The position numbers and the translations under genes are program-made. Shown one piece after another: positions 23,491 to 32,090 of a stretch of 64,000 nucleotides of DNA. Origin of the DNA: Thiosulfatihalobacter marinus. Lineage in GTDB: Bacteria > Pseudomonadota > Alphaproteobacteria > Rhodobacterales > Rhodobacteraceae. The stretch is from assembly GCF_016019955.1 (NCBI RefSeq), contig NZ_JAECRZ010000005.1:62001-126000 (forward strand), written 5' to 3'. The notes under the pieces are model-generated. The model ran no database searches. It saw only the letters and a program-made list of their open reading frames with translations, and was not told where the DNA came from. Each line of letters begins with the position of its first letter. The first letter of the stretch is position 1.

Positions 23491-24078
23491 ATGGCAAGAA
23501 CCGCAGGATCCCATTCCGACATCACCGGACCGCGCGTGCGCGCGGCGGCGTTGCAGCTTTTTGCGCGGCATGGCTATGCCGCCGTGTCGATGCGCCAGAT
23601 CGCGCGCGAGGTCGGGGTGCAGGCCGGGGCGTTGTATAATTATACACCGGACAAGCAATCGCTGCTGTTCGATCTGATGCGCACGCATCTGGAGGAACTG
23701 CTGGCCGAGCACGCCGCGATGCCCGGCGCGCCAGATCCGGTGGCCGCGCTGGAACGGTTCACGCGGTTTCACATCCGGTTTCACGCCCGGCGGCCGGACG
23801 AGGTGTTCATCGCCTATATGGAGTTGCGCAACCTGAGCCCGGAGAATTTCGCCGAGATCGAGTTGTTGCGCCGTCGCTACGAGGACGAGCTGGAAAACAT
23901 CCTGCGCGCGGGACTTGCGGCGGGGGTGTTCGCGGTGGCCGATACCAAGGTGGCTACCATGGCGGTGATTGCCATGCTGACAGGAGTCAACACCTGGTTC
24001 CGCGAGGGCGGGCGGCTGTCGCTGAACGAGGTCGAGCGCATCTATTGGGACATGGTGCGCAAGGCGGTCGGGCTGTAG
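23491..24078 (+). CDS. TetR/AcrR family transcriptional regulator
   Basis: A 195-residue regulator. The N-terminal helix-turn-helix (AALQLFARHGYAAVSMRQIA, then REVGVQAGALYNYTPDKQSL) is canonical TetR, followed by an all-helical ligand-binding domain. In sequence it is like regulators of fatty-acid or branched-chain acyl-CoA catabolism, but the target is not defined. It diverges from the small lipoprotein gene and converges with purK, so the neighbours do not reveal the regulon. Confidence 0.88.
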   Translation: MARTAGSHSDITGPRVRAAALQLFARHGYAAVSMRQIAREVGVQAGALYNYTPDKQSLLFDLMRTHLEELLAEHAAMPGAPDPVAALERFTRFHIRFHARRPDEVFIAYMELRNLSPENFAEIELLRRRYEDELENILRAGLAAGVFAVADTKVATMAVIAMLTGVNTWFREGGRLSLNEVERIYWDMVRKAVGL

Positions 24079-24095
24079 CGCCGATCGTTGACCGA

Positions 24096-25172
24096 TCAGC
24101 TGCTTATCGGGCGAATGCGGTTGACGTGGCCCATCTTGCGCCCCGGCTTGGTTTCCGCCTTGCCGTAAAGATGCAATGCGGTATCGGGTTGGCGCATCAG
24201 GGCGGGCACCTTGTCCATATCATTGCCGATCAGGTTTTGCATGACGACATCGGCATGGCGCCGACCGTCACCCAGCGGGTGGCCGGTGATGGCGCGGATA
24301 TGCTGTTCGAACTGGTCCACGGCACAGCCGTTCTGAGTCCAGTGGCCGGAATTATGCACGCGTGGGGCGATTTCATTCACGATCAACCCGCTGTCGGTCA
24401 CGAACAGTTCCACGCCCATGACGCCGACGTAATCCAGCGCATTCAGGATTTGCGAGGCCAGCAAAACAGCGCCGATGCGTTGCGAGGCGGTCAGGGTGGC
24501 GGGCACCGTGGTGGTGCGCAGGATACCTTCGTGATGTTCGTTTTCGCCGGGATCGAAGCAGGCCACGTCACCTTGCAGACCGCGCGCGGCGATCACCGAA
24601 ACTTCGCGGCTGAAATCGACAAACCCTTCGAGGATCGCGGGCGCGTCGGCCATGTCCCGGTATGCGGCGTCTGCGGATTGGGGCGAATCGATCCGGGCCT
24701 GCCCCTTGCCGTCATAGCCAAAGCGGCGGGTTTTCAGGATTGCGGGCGTGCCGGTGGATTGCAACGCGGCGGAGAGTTCGTCCCGGGACGCGACCGGGGC
24801 GAACGGGGCCGTGGCCAGGCCAAGATCGCGCAGGAAAGTTTTTTCCACGAGCCGGTCCTGGCTGACCCGGAGCGCCTCGCGGCCCGGGCGGATGGGGCAG
24901 TGGGTTTCGAGCAGGTCGAGAGCCGCTGTGGGGATGTTTTCGAATTCGTAGGTGATGATATCGACCTGATCGGCAAAGGCGGTCAGCGCGGCGGTGTCAT
25001 CATAGGCGGCGGTGGTGACACGATCAGCCACGTGCGCGGCGGGCGGGTTGGCGCCGGGTTCGAAGATGTGGGTGCGATAGCCCAGGCGGGACGCGGCCAC
25101 AGAAAGCATCCGACCAAGCTGACCGCCACCGAGAATGCCGATAGTGCTGTCGAGGGGAAGGGGATCCGTCAT
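24096..25172 (-). CDS. purK: N5-carboxyaminoimidazole ribonucleotide synthase
   Basis: A 358-residue ATP-grasp enzyme that carboxylates AIR in purine synthesis. GILGGGQLGRML (residues about 12-23), TYEFENIP (about 74-81), KTRRFGYDGKGQ (about 147-158), EGFVDFSREVSVI and the C-terminal GVELFVTDSGLIVNEIAPR are the family pattern. The start overlaps the preceding dehydrogenase stop (ATGA). It works with purE in the same operon. Confidence 0.95.
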   Translation of the reverse strand: MTDPLPLDSTIGILGGGQLGRMLSVAASRLGYRTHIFEPGANPPAAHVADRVTTAAYDDTAALTAFADQVDIITYEFENIPTAALDLLETHCPIRPGREALRVSQDRLVEKTFLRDLGLATAPFAPVASRDELSAALQSTGTPAILKTRRFGYDGKGQARIDSPQSADAAYRDMADAPAILEGFVDFSREVSVIAARGLQGDVACFDPGENEHHEGILRTTTVPATLTASQRIGAVLLASQILNALDYVGVMGVELFVTDSGLIVNEIAPRVHNSGHWTQNGCAVDQFEQHIRAITGHPLGDGRRHADVVMQNLIGNDMDKVPALMRQPDTALHLYGKAETKPGRKMGHVNRIRPISS

Positions 25173-25924
25173 GATTTTTCCAACCGTTTGCCGATGGCAT
25201 CGAGCGCGCTGCGCAATGCGCTGTGTGCCCCATGCGTTTCAAGGGTTTGCGTCATTTGCCGGCTGAGTGAGCCTTCGACCGCCAGCGCATCACGTTCCCG
25301 CGTCAGCGCGCCGGGGTCCTTGCGCATGGCGGCCAGAAAACCGGAAACAAGCTGGGCGGTGAAAAATTCGGCGCCGGTTACGTCGTTGGTTTTCTGGCCG
25401 AGCCAGCCGGCGCCCGTGGCCATGATGTCGAGCAGGCCGGGCACCATGGCGCAAAGCGCAAAATGTGCGTTCAGCGCGGCCTCTGAGGCAACAGGCACCA
25501 CGGGGTTCTCCGGTTCGAACAGCGCCGCCAGCATGTCGGTGTCGCCATAGGCGGCGAGCGGGCAGCCGCCGGTTTCAAGAAAGCCCATCGGGATGGTGCG
25601 CACGTAAGACCGGGCGGGGGCGCAGAGCGCGGCCAGGTCATGCGCCGAGACACCGGCCATGACCGACACGATCTGGTGGTGGGATTGAAATTCCAGCGGT
25701 TCAAGGACGTCGTGGGCCTTCTGCGGCCTTAGGCAGAGAATGATAATGTCGCTGTTGTCGAGCACGTCCCGGGGCGCGCCGACGCGTGCACCGTGGTTGG
25801 CGGCAAGCGCGGCGGAGACCGCTTCGGAACGGCGGGTGACGCAAATGTCGTGTCCCCTGACCGCCAGAAAGCGGACCATGGGCGCGGCGATGTGGCCGGT
25901 GCCGATAAAGCCGATCCGGCTCAT
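25169..25924 (-). CDS. NAD(P)-binding dehydrogenase between purE and purK
   Basis: A 251-residue protein with a Rossmann N terminus ([20 protein letters not shown], residues 4-23), then [16 protein letters not shown] and [12 protein letters not shown] as in pyrroline-5-carboxylate reductase/6-phosphogluconate dehydrogenase relatives. A C-terminal helical domain (about 150-251) is present. It overlaps purE at its start and purK at its end by four bases each, so the three are co-translated. This is not the ProC of the window (42474-43289); its substrate is unknown. Confidence 0.75.
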   Translation of the reverse strand: MSRIGFIGTGHIAAPMVRFLAVRGHDICVTRRSEAVSAALAANHGARVGAPRDVLDNSDIIILCLRPQKAHDVLEPLEFQSHHQIVSVMAGVSAHDLAALCAPARSYVRTIPMGFLETGGCPLAAYGDTDMLAALFEPENPVVPVASEAALNAHFALCAMVPGLLDIMATGAGWLGQKTNDVTGAEFFTAQLVSGFLAAMRKDPGALTRERDALAVEGSLSRQMTQTLETHGAHSALRSALDAIGKRLEKS

Positions 25925-26409
25925 CCTTCCGGCGCGTCGGGAATAGAGGCAGACAACGCATCGCGCCAGACATCGAGGCGGGTTGCGAGCGCGGGGTCTT
26001 GCAGGGCGAGGATCCCGGCCGCCATCAGCCCGGCATTGGCGGCGCCGGCGGCACCGATGGCCATGGTGCCAACGGGAAAGCCCTTGGGCATTTGCACGAT
26101 GGAATAGAGGCTGTCGACACCCGACAGGGCGCGGGTCTGCACCGGGACACCGATCACTGGAATGCGGGTTTTCGAGGCCATCATCCCAGGCAGGTGGGCG
26201 GCGCCTCCAGCCCCGGCGATGATCACCTGAAGCCCCCGGCCCGCCGCCTCTTTTCCATAGGACCAGAGCCTGTCGGGGGTGCGGTGCGCCGATACGATCC
26301 GGGCCTCGTAAGAAATATCGAGTTCGTCGAGAATTTCGGCCGCGAGTTTCATCGTGGGCCAGTCTGACTGGCTGCCCATGATGATGCCAACCTGTGGAGT
26401 ATCCGTCAT
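25921..26409 (-). CDS. purE: N5-carboxyaminoimidazole ribonucleotide mutase
   Basis: A 162-residue class I PurE that moves the carboxyl group from N5-CAIR to C4 giving [17 protein letters not shown] (about residues 8-20), [12 protein letters not shown] (about 38-49), [13 protein letters not shown] (about 66-78) and [14 protein letters not shown] are the conserved catalytic segments. It heads the purE-dehydrogenase-purK operon; the 150-base gap upstream holds two hairpins. Confidence 0.95.
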   Translation of the reverse strand: MTDTPQVGIIMGSQSDWPTMKLAAEILDELDISYEARIVSAHRTPDRLWSYGKEAAGRGLQVIIAGAGGAAHLPGMMASKTRIPVIGVPVQTRALSGVDSLYSIVQMPKGFPVGTMAIGAAGAANAGLMAAGILALQDPALATRLDVWRDALSASIPDAPEG

Positions 26410-26502
26410 TTTTGCCTCTGTCAGATCGTGAAGCCCGGTTTATAGAGGTTTTGGCGGTTTGCGCAATGCGGCGCCGTGGTGCGCGCGGCGCGTGACGGGG
26501 GT

Positions 26503-26546
26503 GTTTTCCTGCAAGGAAAACAGGGCGGAATTTTTGGAAAAATTCC
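26503..26546. terminator. Two adjacent perfect hairpins upstream of purE
   Basis: GTTTTCCT-GCA-AGGAAAAC (26503-26521) and GGAATTTTT-GG-AAAAATTCC (26527-26546) are 8- and 9-bp perfect stems. They lie after the stop of the leftward DUF465 gene and before purE, and probably stop the former. The second resembles the TTTTTGGCCAAAA core of the dispersed repeat. Confidence 0.55.
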
Positions 26547-26563
26547 GGGCGCGCGGTGGCTGG

Positions 26564-26788
26564 TCAGGCGATGATATCGGGGGTCAGGCGGTCTTCGATC
26601 AGGGCGATCATGTCCTTGAGGCGCAGTTTCTGCTTTTTCAGCCGCTGGATGGTGAGCTGATCGCCGGTTCCGCGTTCGACAAGCGCGTGAATCGCCTCGT
26701 CCAGATCGCGATGTTCCTGACGAAACACTTCCAATTCGACCATGAGAACGTCGTCGGTTTTCATCGCCAGGTCGCTGGGGGCGTTCAT
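26564..26788 (-). CDS. DUF465 (YdcH-like) small coiled-coil protein
   Basis: A 74-residue highly charged helical protein. The pattern EHRDLDEAIHALVERGTGDQ followed by LTIQRLKKQKLRLKDMIALI is the DUF465 signature, a helical hairpin with basic residues. The ATG at 26788 lacks a strong ribosome binding site and an in-frame ATG at 26764 is possible. No defined function is known for the family. Confidence 0.75.
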   Translation of the reverse strand: MNAPSDLAMKTDDVLMVELEVFRQEHRDLDEAIHALVERGTGDQLTIQRLKKQKLRLKDMIALIEDRLTPDIIA

Positions 26789-26894
26789 GCGTGGAATTTC
26801 CCATGTGTTTGCAGAGCAATAGAATAGCGATTCGGCTCGCGGGTGCAAAGGTTTTGGCGGCCAGTACGGTGGTTTTTGATGCCAACTGCGCCTC

Positions 26895-26925
26895 TTGCCA
26901 TTGCCGCCTTGCCTGCCCATATTTG
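26895..26925 (+). promoter_or_regulatory. Candidate heat-shock sigma factor (RpoH) promoter
   Basis: TTG (26895-26897), an 18-base spacer and CCCATATTTG (26916-26925) agree, with one mismatch, with the TTG-N17/18-CYTATNTNNG pattern described for RpoH in related bacteria. It lies 64 bases before the Hsp20 ATG. Match quality is from reading, not scored. Confidence 0.45.
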
Positions 26926-26989
26926 TCGGGACCGGGCTGCCGAAACGGGGCCCGGACGTGGACTGTCGCTTGAGATTAAGGACGTGTCG

Positions 26990-27403
26990 ATGACAAAACT
27001 TACACTGGGGTCATATCCCCACATGCTGGGCTTTGAACAGCTGGAGCGCCTTCTGGAACGCACCGCCAAGACGGGCAACGAAGGTTATCCCCCTTTCAAC
27101 ATAGAACAGACTTCGGATTATTCCTACCGCATCACACTTGCTGTGGCCGGGTTTCGCGAAGAGGATCTGAGCATCACGGTAGAGGATCGCCAGCTGGTGA
27201 TCCGGGGCCGCCAGCGTGACGATTCCGAGGATCGGGTGTTTTTGCATCGCGGCATTGCGGCGCGCCAGTTCCAGCGGTCATTCGTGCTGGCCGATGGCGT
27301 GGATGTGGGTGATGCGGCCATGGAAAACGGGTTGCTGCATGTCGACTTGAGCCGCGCCAAGCCGGAAAGCGTGGTGCAAACCATTCAGATCAGGAAGGGG
27401 TGA
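26990..27403 (+). CDS. Small heat-shock protein (Hsp20 family)
   Basis: A 137-residue alpha-crystallin-type chaperone. After a short N-terminal arm, the alpha-crystallin domain covers about residues 30-125, with FNIEQTSDYSYRITLAVAGF, DRQLVIRGRQ and FQRSFVLADGVDVGDAAMEN. It holds unfolding proteins in an ATP-independent manner. The ATG at 26990 has GGA upstream; a larger open frame begins upstream but lacks family similarity. DUF1150 follows by three bases, a constant pairing in alphaproteobacteria. Confidence 0.92.
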   Translation: MTKLTLGSYPHMLGFEQLERLLERTAKTGNEGYPPFNIEQTSDYSYRITLAVAGFREEDLSITVEDRQLVIRGRQRDDSEDRVFLHRGIAARQFQRSFVLADGVDVGDAAMENGLLHVDLSRAKPESVVQTIQIRKG

Positions 27404-27406
27404 TAG

Positions 27407-27634
27407 ATGTATAGCAAATACGATTTCGGACAGGATCAGGACGATCGGATCGTCTATGTACGCCAGGTGGCCGTGGACGAATTGCCCGAGGAATTGCGGG
27501 CGCAGATGCCCGGCATCGACACTCTTTATGCCGTACACAAAGCCGATGGCGAGCGGCTTGCCCTGGTCAAGGATCGCAAACTGGCCTTTGTGCTGGCGCG
27601 CCAGAATGACCTGGCGCCGGTTACGGTGCACTAA
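27407..27634 (+). CDS. DUF1150 family protein
   Basis: A 75-residue protein with the DUF1150 pattern VYVRQVAVDELPEELRAQMP and IDTLYAVHKADGERLALVKD. It follows hsp20 with a three-base gap, so both are on one transcript and probably under heat-shock control. The stop overlaps the convergent secreted-protein stop by four bases. Function is unknown. Confidence 0.9.
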   Translation: MYSKYDFGQDQDDRIVYVRQVAVDELPEELRAQMPGIDTLYAVHKADGERLALVKDRKLAFVLARQNDLAPVTVH

Positions 27635-27978
27635 CGTAATTCGAGGGCGAATACATCCCGCGACCACCCGTCGATATTGCATCGGGCGCGGATCAGCACT
27701 GTTGCGATGCCATCAGCAAGTGCAACCGGCGACAGGGACCGGGTGAAAGGCTGTTCGTCGACATGCGGGTGAACCAATTCGCGCGTGCCAAGGACACTGC
27801 CGCCTTCTGTTTCGGCACGCCAGCCATCTGCGTAGTGATCCCAGCCGGTATCGGGGTGAGTCAGGGTGACGTCAAAGCGCCAGCCATCTGCGATGCGGGT
27901 GGCAGAGGCGGATTCGATGATCGGGGCGTCGGCCAGGGCAGGAGCGGCCAGCAGGAACAGCGGGATCAGGTGTTTCAT
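27631..27978 (-). CDS. Secreted protein of unknown function
   Basis: A 115-residue protein with a Sec signal (KHLIPLFLLAAPALADAP, cleavage after ALA), then a small beta-rich domain (TRIADGWRFDVTLTHPDTGW, VLIRARCNIDGWSRDVFALE). It resembles conserved periplasmic hypothetical proteins of the Rhodobacteraceae. A short basic stretch and no membrane helix suggest a soluble periplasmic product. Confidence 0.7.
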   Translation of the reverse strand: MKHLIPLFLLAAPALADAPIIESASATRIADGWRFDVTLTHPDTGWDHYADGWRAETEGGSVLGTRELVHPHVDEQPFTRSLSPVALADGIATVLIRARCNIDGWSRDVFALELR

Positions 27979-28105
27979 CCTTCCTGCATAACATCCCGTG
28001 CAACGCGCCGCGCTTCACCTCTGTGTGAACCCCATCGCAACAAGAGAACGCGAGGCGCCGGGCGCCCCGCGTTTCAGGGTTCTTCGGAATTCGATCAGCT
28101 GGATA

Positions 28106-30181
28106 TCACGCTTTGATCAGGCCCATGCTTTCCAGCTTGAGAATGACCTGATGCGCGCAGTTGTCCACGTCGGTGCCTTCGGTTTCAACGCGCAGCTCGG
28201 GGTTTTCCGGCACGTCGTAAGGGTCTGAAATACCGGTGAATTCCTTGATCTTGCCTTCGCGGGCCAGCTTGTAGAGGCCCTTGCGGTCGCGGCGTTCACA
28301 TTCCTCGATACTGGTCGCGACGTGCACTTCGACAAAGGCGCCGAACGCCTCGACATCCTCGCGCACGGCGCGGCGCGTCGTGGCATAGGGCGCGATTGGC
28401 GCACAGATGGCGATGCCGCCGTTCTTGGTGATTTCGGACGCGACATAGCCGATCCGGCGGATGTTCAGGTCACGGTGTTCCTTGGAAAAGCCCAGCTCCG
28501 AGCTGAGGTTCTTGCGCACCAGGTCGCCATCCAGCAGCGTCACAGGGCGGCCGCCCATTTCCATCAGCTTGACCATCAGAGCGTTGGCGATGGTGGATTT
28601 GCCAGAGCCAGAAAAGCCGGTGAAGAATACCGTGAAGCCCTGTTTGGAGCGCGGCGGACGGGTGCGGCGCAACTCCTGGACCACTTCCGGGAACGAGAAC
28701 CATTCGGGGATTTCCAGACCCTCGGCCAGACGGCGCCGCAGTTCGGTGCCCGATATGTTGAGGATGGTGACGTTGTCACGGTCCGCAATCTCGTCATTGG
28801 GTTCGTACTGGGCGCGTTCCTGCACATAGACCATGTGTTTGAAATCGACCATTTCGATCCCGATCTCGTCCTGATGTTCGCGAAACAGATCCTGGGCATC
28901 ATAGGGTCCGTAGAAATCTTCACCTGCCGAGTTCTTGCCGGGGCCGGCGTGATCGCGGCCGACGATGAAGTGGGTGCAGCCGTGATTTTTGCGGATCAGG
29001 CCGTGCCACACAGCTTCGCGCGGGCCGGCCATGCGCATGGCCAGGTTCAGCAGCGACATGGACGTGGTCGAGGCCGGGTACTTGTCCAGAACCGCCTCAT
29101 AGCAGCGCACGCGTGTGAAGTGATCGACATCGCCCGGTTTGGTCAGGCCGACGACGGGGTGGATCAGCAGGTTGGCCTGGGCTTCCTTGGCGGCGCGGAA
29201 GGTCAGTTCCTGGTGCGCGCGGTGCAGCGGGTTGCGTGTCTGGAAGGCCACGACCTTGCGCCAACCCAGCTTGCGGAAATAGGCGCGCAGCTCGTTGGGC
29301 GTGTCGCGACGGCCACGGAAATCATAATGCACAGGCTGCTGAATGCCGGTGATCGGACCGCCAAGATAGATCTTGCCGGCAGTGTTGTGCAGGTAGTTGA
29401 CGGCCGGGTGGGCATCGTCATCCGCGCCGAACACTTTTTCGGCTTCGCGGGACTTGTTAGGCTCCCAGCGGTCGGTCACGGTCATGGTGGCGAGAATCAC
29501 ACCTTCCTGATCGCGCAGGGCGATGTCCTGGCCCAGTTCGAGCGACTCGGCAAATGTGTCCGACACGTCAAGCGTGATTGGCATCGGCCACAGCGCGCCG
29601 TCCGCCAGGCGCATGTTTTCGACGACGCCGTTATAGTCGTCTTCCCCCAGAAAGCCCTTGAGCGGGCTGAAGCCGCCATTCATCAGCAGTTCCAGATCGC
29701 AGATCTGGCGTGGGGTCAGATCCCAGCTTGTCAGGTCGGCGGCTTCGACCTTGAGCTTTTGCGCGCTCTCGTAGGAGACATAAAGCTCGGGGATTGGAGA
29801 CAGGTTGTTCTGCATCGGATGAGTCCTGTGTTTGAGAGGAGGAAGACCGCTGGCCGTTCCAGTGAGTTCAGCGTGAAGCGCGTTGTATTCCGCCAGTTTC
29901 CGGGCGAGGAATTGATCGGTGAGCCGCATCTTTTCCGCCGCCCCGCGGGATGTGAGCGAGTAGGCGAATCTTTGGCGTTTGTCGGGGCCCGGGCGTTGGG
30001 TGATGGTGATCAACCCGGCATCCGCCGCAGCGCGCAATTGCGCATTCAGGCGGCCAAGGGAAATTCCCAATGCCAATGCGGTGGCCCGTTGAGACGCATC
30101 CGGCGCGGCATCGAGCTGACGCAGGAGGCGAAAGAGCAAATCTTCCTCGGAGGAGTTGGATCTGGCCAATACGGACGACAT
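28106..30181 (-). CDS. MarR-type domain fused to bifunctional sulfate adenylyltransferase/APS kinase
   Basis: A 691-residue frame. Residues about 1-122 (SEEDLLFRLLRQLDAAPDAS, LALGISLGRLNAQL, KLAEYNALHAELTG) match the MarR family EPS-associated regulators. From Met123 (MQNNLSPIPE, ATG at 29815 with AGGA upstream) the protein is a standard two-domain enzyme: ATP sulfurylase (QTRNPLHRAH, GRDHAGPGKN) and APS kinase (FTGFSGSGKSTIANAL, DGDLVRKNL). It activates sulfate for assimilation. No stop separates the two parts. Either the fusion is real or a separate enzyme starts at 29815; both may be made. Confidence 0.85.
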   Translation of the reverse strand: MSSVLARSNSSEEDLLFRLLRQLDAAPDASQRATALALGISLGRLNAQLRAAADAGLITITQRPGPDKRQRFAYSLTSRGAAEKMRLTDQFLARKLAEYNALHAELTGTASGLPPLKHRTHPMQNNLSPIPELYVSYESAQKLKVEAADLTSWDLTPRQICDLELLMNGGFSPLKGFLGEDDYNGVVENMRLADGALWPMPITLDVSDTFAESLELGQDIALRDQEGVILATMTVTDRWEPNKSREAEKVFGADDDAHPAVNYLHNTAGKIYLGGPITGIQQPVHYDFRGRRDTPNELRAYFRKLGWRKVVAFQTRNPLHRAHQELTFRAAKEAQANLLIHPVVGLTKPGDVDHFTRVRCYEAVLDKYPASTTSMSLLNLAMRMAGPREAVWHGLIRKNHGCTHFIVGRDHAGPGKNSAGEDFYGPYDAQDLFREHQDEIGIEMVDFKHMVYVQERAQYEPNDEIADRDNVTILNISGTELRRRLAEGLEIPEWFSFPEVVQELRRTRPPRSKQGFTVFFTGFSGSGKSTIANALMVKLMEMGGRPVTLLDGDLVRKNLSSELGFSKEHRDLNIRRIGYVASEITKNGGIAICAPIAPYATTRRAVREDVEAFGAFVEVHVATSIEECERRDRKGLYKLAREGKIKEFTGISDPYDVPENPELRVETEGTDVDNCAHQVILKLESMGLIKA

Positions 30182-30201
30182 AAATAAACGACTCAAATTG
30201 T

Positions 30202-30215
30202 GTTCACGCGTGAAC
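30202..30215. promoter_or_regulatory. Perfect palindrome upstream of the MarR-sulfurylase gene
   Basis: GTTCACGCGTGAAC is a perfect 14-base palindrome 20 bases before the ATG of the MarR-type domain. A dimeric winged-helix regulator binding here would control its own transcription. Proximity supports this reading, but binding is not shown. Confidence 0.5.
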
Positions 30216-30312
30216 GCTTCTCATGAAAAAGGTTTTGGGGGAAGTCTTTTTTGCAGGTTTTGGCAAATATGCGCCGCAATGCCGCAATGCAGCGCGCGCA
30301 TGGGTGCGGCGG

Positions 30313-32036
30313 TCAGGCCCCTGATGCGGATGCGGGCCTGTTATCGGCGCCTTGTGTGGTCCCTGCGTCGCCGGACAGAAGGGCGGGCAGGGTTGCGGCC
30401 TTTTCCACGGCCAGTGCGGAAATGGGATGTGCGACGCCGCGCAGTTGAAGCTCGACCAGATCCAGCGACGTGATATCCTTGCCGGCCGCCTCGAGCAGGG
30501 CGCGCGATATCAGCGCCTCGACACCCAGTTCCTTGGTCTTTGCCTCCAGCCGGGACGTGGCGTTGACCGTGTCGCCGATGATCGTGCGTGGCGCGTTGTC
30601 CGCCGCGCCGATTTCGCCCAGCACGAGATCGCCCAGATGCAGCCCCATGCCGATTGCCACCGGCCTGGCTTTTTCCGCAATCAGGGTCTGATTGAAAATG
30701 TGCAACGCCGAGCCGATCCCGGCGGCGGCGTCCAGCGCGGCGAGGGCAGAGGCGCGTTCGTCGCCCAGTTCGAACACGGCGAGCAGCCCGTCGCCCAGAT
30801 ATTTGTCGATCGTGCCGCCGGCGCCGGTGATCGAGGGTACAATGGCGTCAAAGAACCGGTTGAGCAGGAACACGACATCATAGGGCAGTTGCCCGGTGGT
30901 GCGGGCGGTAAAGCCGCGCATGTCCAGGAACAGGATGGCCAGACGCCGTTCCTTGCCCAGGCTTTCATGCGCCCGCGCCCGCCGTCCGTCCGTGCGAAAT
31001 ACCCGAAGCACGGTGATCGGTTCGGTTGGGCGCAGCTGGCAGGCGAGGCGGGCGTTGGGCGGCGCATTCACCGCGCGAAGGCTGGCGGTTTCCTGTGGCG
31101 AGGGTTGGGGCACATTGTCGGCCCCGTCCTCGATGACGACGCGGCAGGTGGTGCAACGCCCGCGCCCGCCGCACAGCGCCATGTGCGGCACCCCGGTGAC
31201 GCGCGACATTTCCAAAAGAGTCATGCCGCGCCGGCCCTGGATCTCCGGCCCGTCCACGTAGCGAATGCGCAGCGATTTGCGCGTGCCAAGGTATTTGCGG
31301 CCCAGAAAAATGGCCAATGTCAGACCGAGCAATGCGGTGAAGATCGCAATGCCTTGTGTGGTCAGTTCGATCAGCGTCTGGAACTCGGGCAGCGATGGCA
31401 TGTTGTAGCGGGCAACGAGGCCGGGGCCTTCGTCGGGGCTGAACAGGCGGGCATATTGAATCCGGCCCTGCACCAGAAACCCCGCCAGGGCGAAGGCGGG
31501 GATCAGTGTGGCAAGCGAGACCATCACCGGTTGCGCGCGCCGCCAGGCAGGCAGGACCCGCAGCCACATATGCAGCCCGATACAGGCATGAACCCAGACC
31601 ACTAGCAGCAGAATTGCCTGGTTCCACCCGCTTGTGCTGTTCCAGATCAGGCCAGCGATATAACCCATCCGGTCATTCACGTCATAGGCTGACGCCGCCA
31701 CCCGCGTGTGAACAAAATGCGCCATCAGGAAGAACGGGATCGTCAGGCCAAGCGCGATCTGCAACATCTCGGTCATCGGCATCCGAAGCGTGCGGCGGCG
31801 GGCAAGCCGATACAGGGCCAGTCCCAGATGGGTAAGCAGAGCGCCATATAGCAAACGGTGCCAACCATGCTGCGCGACACCACTCTGCGCCAATCGCTGG
31901 CGCGTTCCATCAATTCCAGCGAGAACAGGCCCAGCCCGATATTGAGATAGTGCAGCAGGACATAGGTGAACAGCACGAGGCCGGATATGATCCGTGCCCG
32001 GGTTCTCCAGTTGCCCTGCCAAAGTGCGCTGGCCAT
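30313..32036 (-). pseudogene. Membrane/ferredoxin/class III adenylate cyclase gene with apparent frameshift
   Basis: The N terminus, from ATG 32036, reads WRTRARIISGLVLFTYVLLH and LGLFSLELMERASDW; the rest, LLYGALLTHLGLALYRLARR onward, is in another frame. Adding one T to TTT (31853-31855 complement) joins them as VGTVLLYGALL. The joined product (about 574 residues) has six or so membrane helices, a 2Fe-2S ferredoxin domain (CGGRGRCTTC ... LACQ) and a class III cyclase domain (LFLDMRGFTA, DKYLGDGLLAVF, GDTVNATSRLE). Such proteins are described as redox-linked cyclases. Either a real mutation or an assembly indel. Confidence 0.8.
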
Positions 32037-32045
32037 GAATGTCTC

Positions 32046-32080
32046 CGTTCGCCGCGCCCCAGCGTGGAGCGCGGTGAACG
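32046..32080 (-). terminator. Hairpin between trxB and the cyclase gene
   Basis: CGTTCGCCGCGC (32046-32057) pairs with GCGCGGTGAACG (32069-32080), 12 bp with one G-T. It follows trxB in its direction of transcription. There is no T run, so termination is uncertain. Confidence 0.4.
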
Positions 32081-32090
32081 ATGGGTCAAG

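Noticed and set aside
28322-30187. A 621-codon plus-strand frame over the sulfurylase gene
   Set aside because: No motifs; the minus strand holds complete ATP sulfurylase and APS kinase domains.
31853-31855. A -1 ribosomal frameshift as explanation of the cyclase break
   Set aside because: No slippery heptamer is present at the site, unlike the capsid gene; a base loss in a T run is simpler.
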